Of a stretch of 64,000 nt of DNA, positions 63,084 through 64,000 are shown in pieces. Both the position numbers and the translations under genes were made by a program. Below the pieces are notes generated by a model. That model was not told the origin of the DNA. It saw only the letters and a program-made list of their open reading frames with translations, and ran no database searches. Positions within the stretch are counted from its first letter, which is position 1. Each line of letters starts with the position of its first letter. This DNA is from JASSUD01 sp031963445 (GTDB taxonomy: Bacteria > Pseudomonadota > Gammaproteobacteria > Burkholderiales > Burkholderiaceae), in assembly GCA_031963445.1 (NCBI GenBank), contig JASSUH010000001.1, forward strand, positions 930,001-994,000, read 5' to 3'.

Positions 63084-63231
63084 TGCAATAACTCAACGCT
63101 CTATAATGGCAGGGTTAAATGTAAAGCGCCCTCGACTGAGAAAGTTACTATTGCGAATGGCGGCGTAGTCTGAGTTGGCTGCCATCTCTAGTAATCGCGT
63201 TTCTTTTCTTCTTTCCCTAATAAGTTGCTCT

Positions 63232-64000
63232 ATGACTTCTCCTACCCTTGCGAACGATACTTTTTTGCGCGCCTTAAGGCGTGAGCCGACAGACTATACG
63301 CCTGTGTGGTTTATGCGTCAGGCTGGGCGCTATCTGCCTGAATACAATGTGACGCGCGCTCAAGCGGGTAATTTCATAGCGTTAATGCAAGACCCAGCGC
63401 GTGCCACGGAAGTGACGTTGCAGCCGCTTAATCGCTATCCCCTCGATGCGGCTATCCTTTTCTCAGATATTTTGACGGTTGCCGATGCAATGGGGCTTGG
63501 TTTGAGCTTTGTCGCCGGTGAAGGTCCGTGCTTTGCGCATCCGGTACGCACCGAGGCTGATGTAGCGCGGCTCGCAGTGCCTGCAATTGAAGAAAAATTA
63601 AGCTATGTAACGCAAGCCGTAAGCCAGATTCGGCGCGCGCTGACAAACGCTAATAATCAACAGAGTGTGCCGTTGATTGGCTTTGCCGGCAGCCCTTGGA
63701 CAGTTGCCTGCTATATGGTTGAAGGAGGTAAATCAGCCGACTTTAGAACCATTAAATCAATGCTCTACACGCGCCCTGATTTATTGCACCGGATTCTTGA
63801 TGTCAATGCACGCGCCACTGCTGCTTATCTGAAAGCACAAATCGCTGCCGGCGTGCAGGCCGTGATGATTTTTGATACCTGGGGCGGCGTGCTGGCCGAA
63901 CGCGCATTTCAGCAATTTTCGCTGGCCTATATCAAACGTATTGTTGAACAACTGCGTAGCGACCCAAACACGGCTAAGGTGCCAGTGATTGCTTTTACTA
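63232..64000 (+). CDS. hemE: Uroporphyrinogen decarboxylase, 5' part
   Basis: ATG 63232 opens a frame that runs off the window end (256 codons seen, of about 360). The active-site motif PVWFMRQAGRYLPEY and the second signature GFAGSPWTVACYMVEGG are intact, with AILFSDILTV between them. The enzyme removes four carboxyl groups from uroporphyrinogen III to give coproporphyrinogen III in haem synthesis. In the ~150 bases between the cassette and hemE I see no other feature. Confidence 0.96.
   Translation, partial: MTSPTLANDTFLRALRREPTDYTPVWFMRQAGRYLPEYNVTRAQAGNFIALMQDPARATEVTLQPLNRYPLDAAILFSDILTVADAMGLGLSFVAGEGPCFAHPVRTEADVARLAVPAIEEKLSYVTQAVSQIRRALTNANNQQSVPLIGFAGSPWTVACYMVEGGKSADFRTIKSMLYTRPDLLHRILDVNARATAAYLKAQIAAGVQAVMIFDTWGGVLAERAFQQFSLAYIKRIVEQLRSDPNTAKVPVIAFT

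Overview
The window looks like a chromosome segment from a Burkholderiaceae relative with a reduced, repeat-laden genome. The housekeeping order is the one known from Burkholderia: rpmE2-rho-trxA-ffs-dnaX-ybaB-recR; surE-pcm-nlpD-rpoS-exonuclease-rlmD; ndk-rlmN-pilW-rodZ-ispG-hisS-yfgM-bamB-der-hfq-hflXKC-purA-kup; tex-helicase; hemE. Base composition is clearly more AT-rich than free-living Burkholderia. Many short inverted repeats, broken genes, lost neighbours (no hisZ-like gene between hflC and purA) and eukaryote-like or type III secretion genes point to a host-associated bacterium. A fungal endobacterium of the Mycoavidus/Glomeribacter type is my best guess; this is an inference, not a database result.

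Layout. 1-30.8 kb is conserved core: a partial MFS transporter, a GT39-type glycosyltransferase, the rho/trxA region, 4.5S RNA, dnaX-ybaB-recR, the surE-to-rlmD block, and the ndk-to-hflC block. Nearly every gap here carries a copy of one dispersed inverted-repeat family with the core GGGGTTCCTTCGTCACCCC. 30.9-32.5 kb is accessory: an orphan gene, a repeat copy, and an RHR antitoxin followed by a truncated PIN toxin. 32.6-36.2 kb holds purA and kup with a MITE between them. 36.6-39.2 kb holds an F-box-like/pentapeptide/WD40 protein and a repeat-containing membrane protein. 39.3-44.9 kb is core again (tex, a coiled-coil exported protein, a DinG/YoaA-like helicase).

44.9-53.5 kb reads as a type III secretion control and effector region. 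It holds an HrpB/HrpX-like AraC activator, an HrpG-like response regulator, a GNAT acetyltransferase translationally coupled to a 1081-residue effector candidate, a divergent 301-residue effector candidate, and a CesT/HpaB-like chaperone. The shared promoter region of the two effector candidates contains two perfect TTCG-N16-TTCG (hrpII/PIP) boxes, one facing each gene, which is what HrpB/HrpX-type activators bind in Ralstonia and Xanthomonas. No secretion apparatus genes are in the window.

53.7-58.6 kb has a DUF924 gene, a tRNA-Lys(CTT) gene, and then an AT-rich accessory stretch with lineage-specific genes, broken ORFs and an IS4-type transposase remnant. 58.7-63.1 kb is a four-gene metabolic cassette (AMP-dependent ligase, haem-oxygenase-like diiron oxidase, cupin, kynureninase-like PLP enzyme with an unusual membrane tail) whose product I cannot name. 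The window ends inside hemE.
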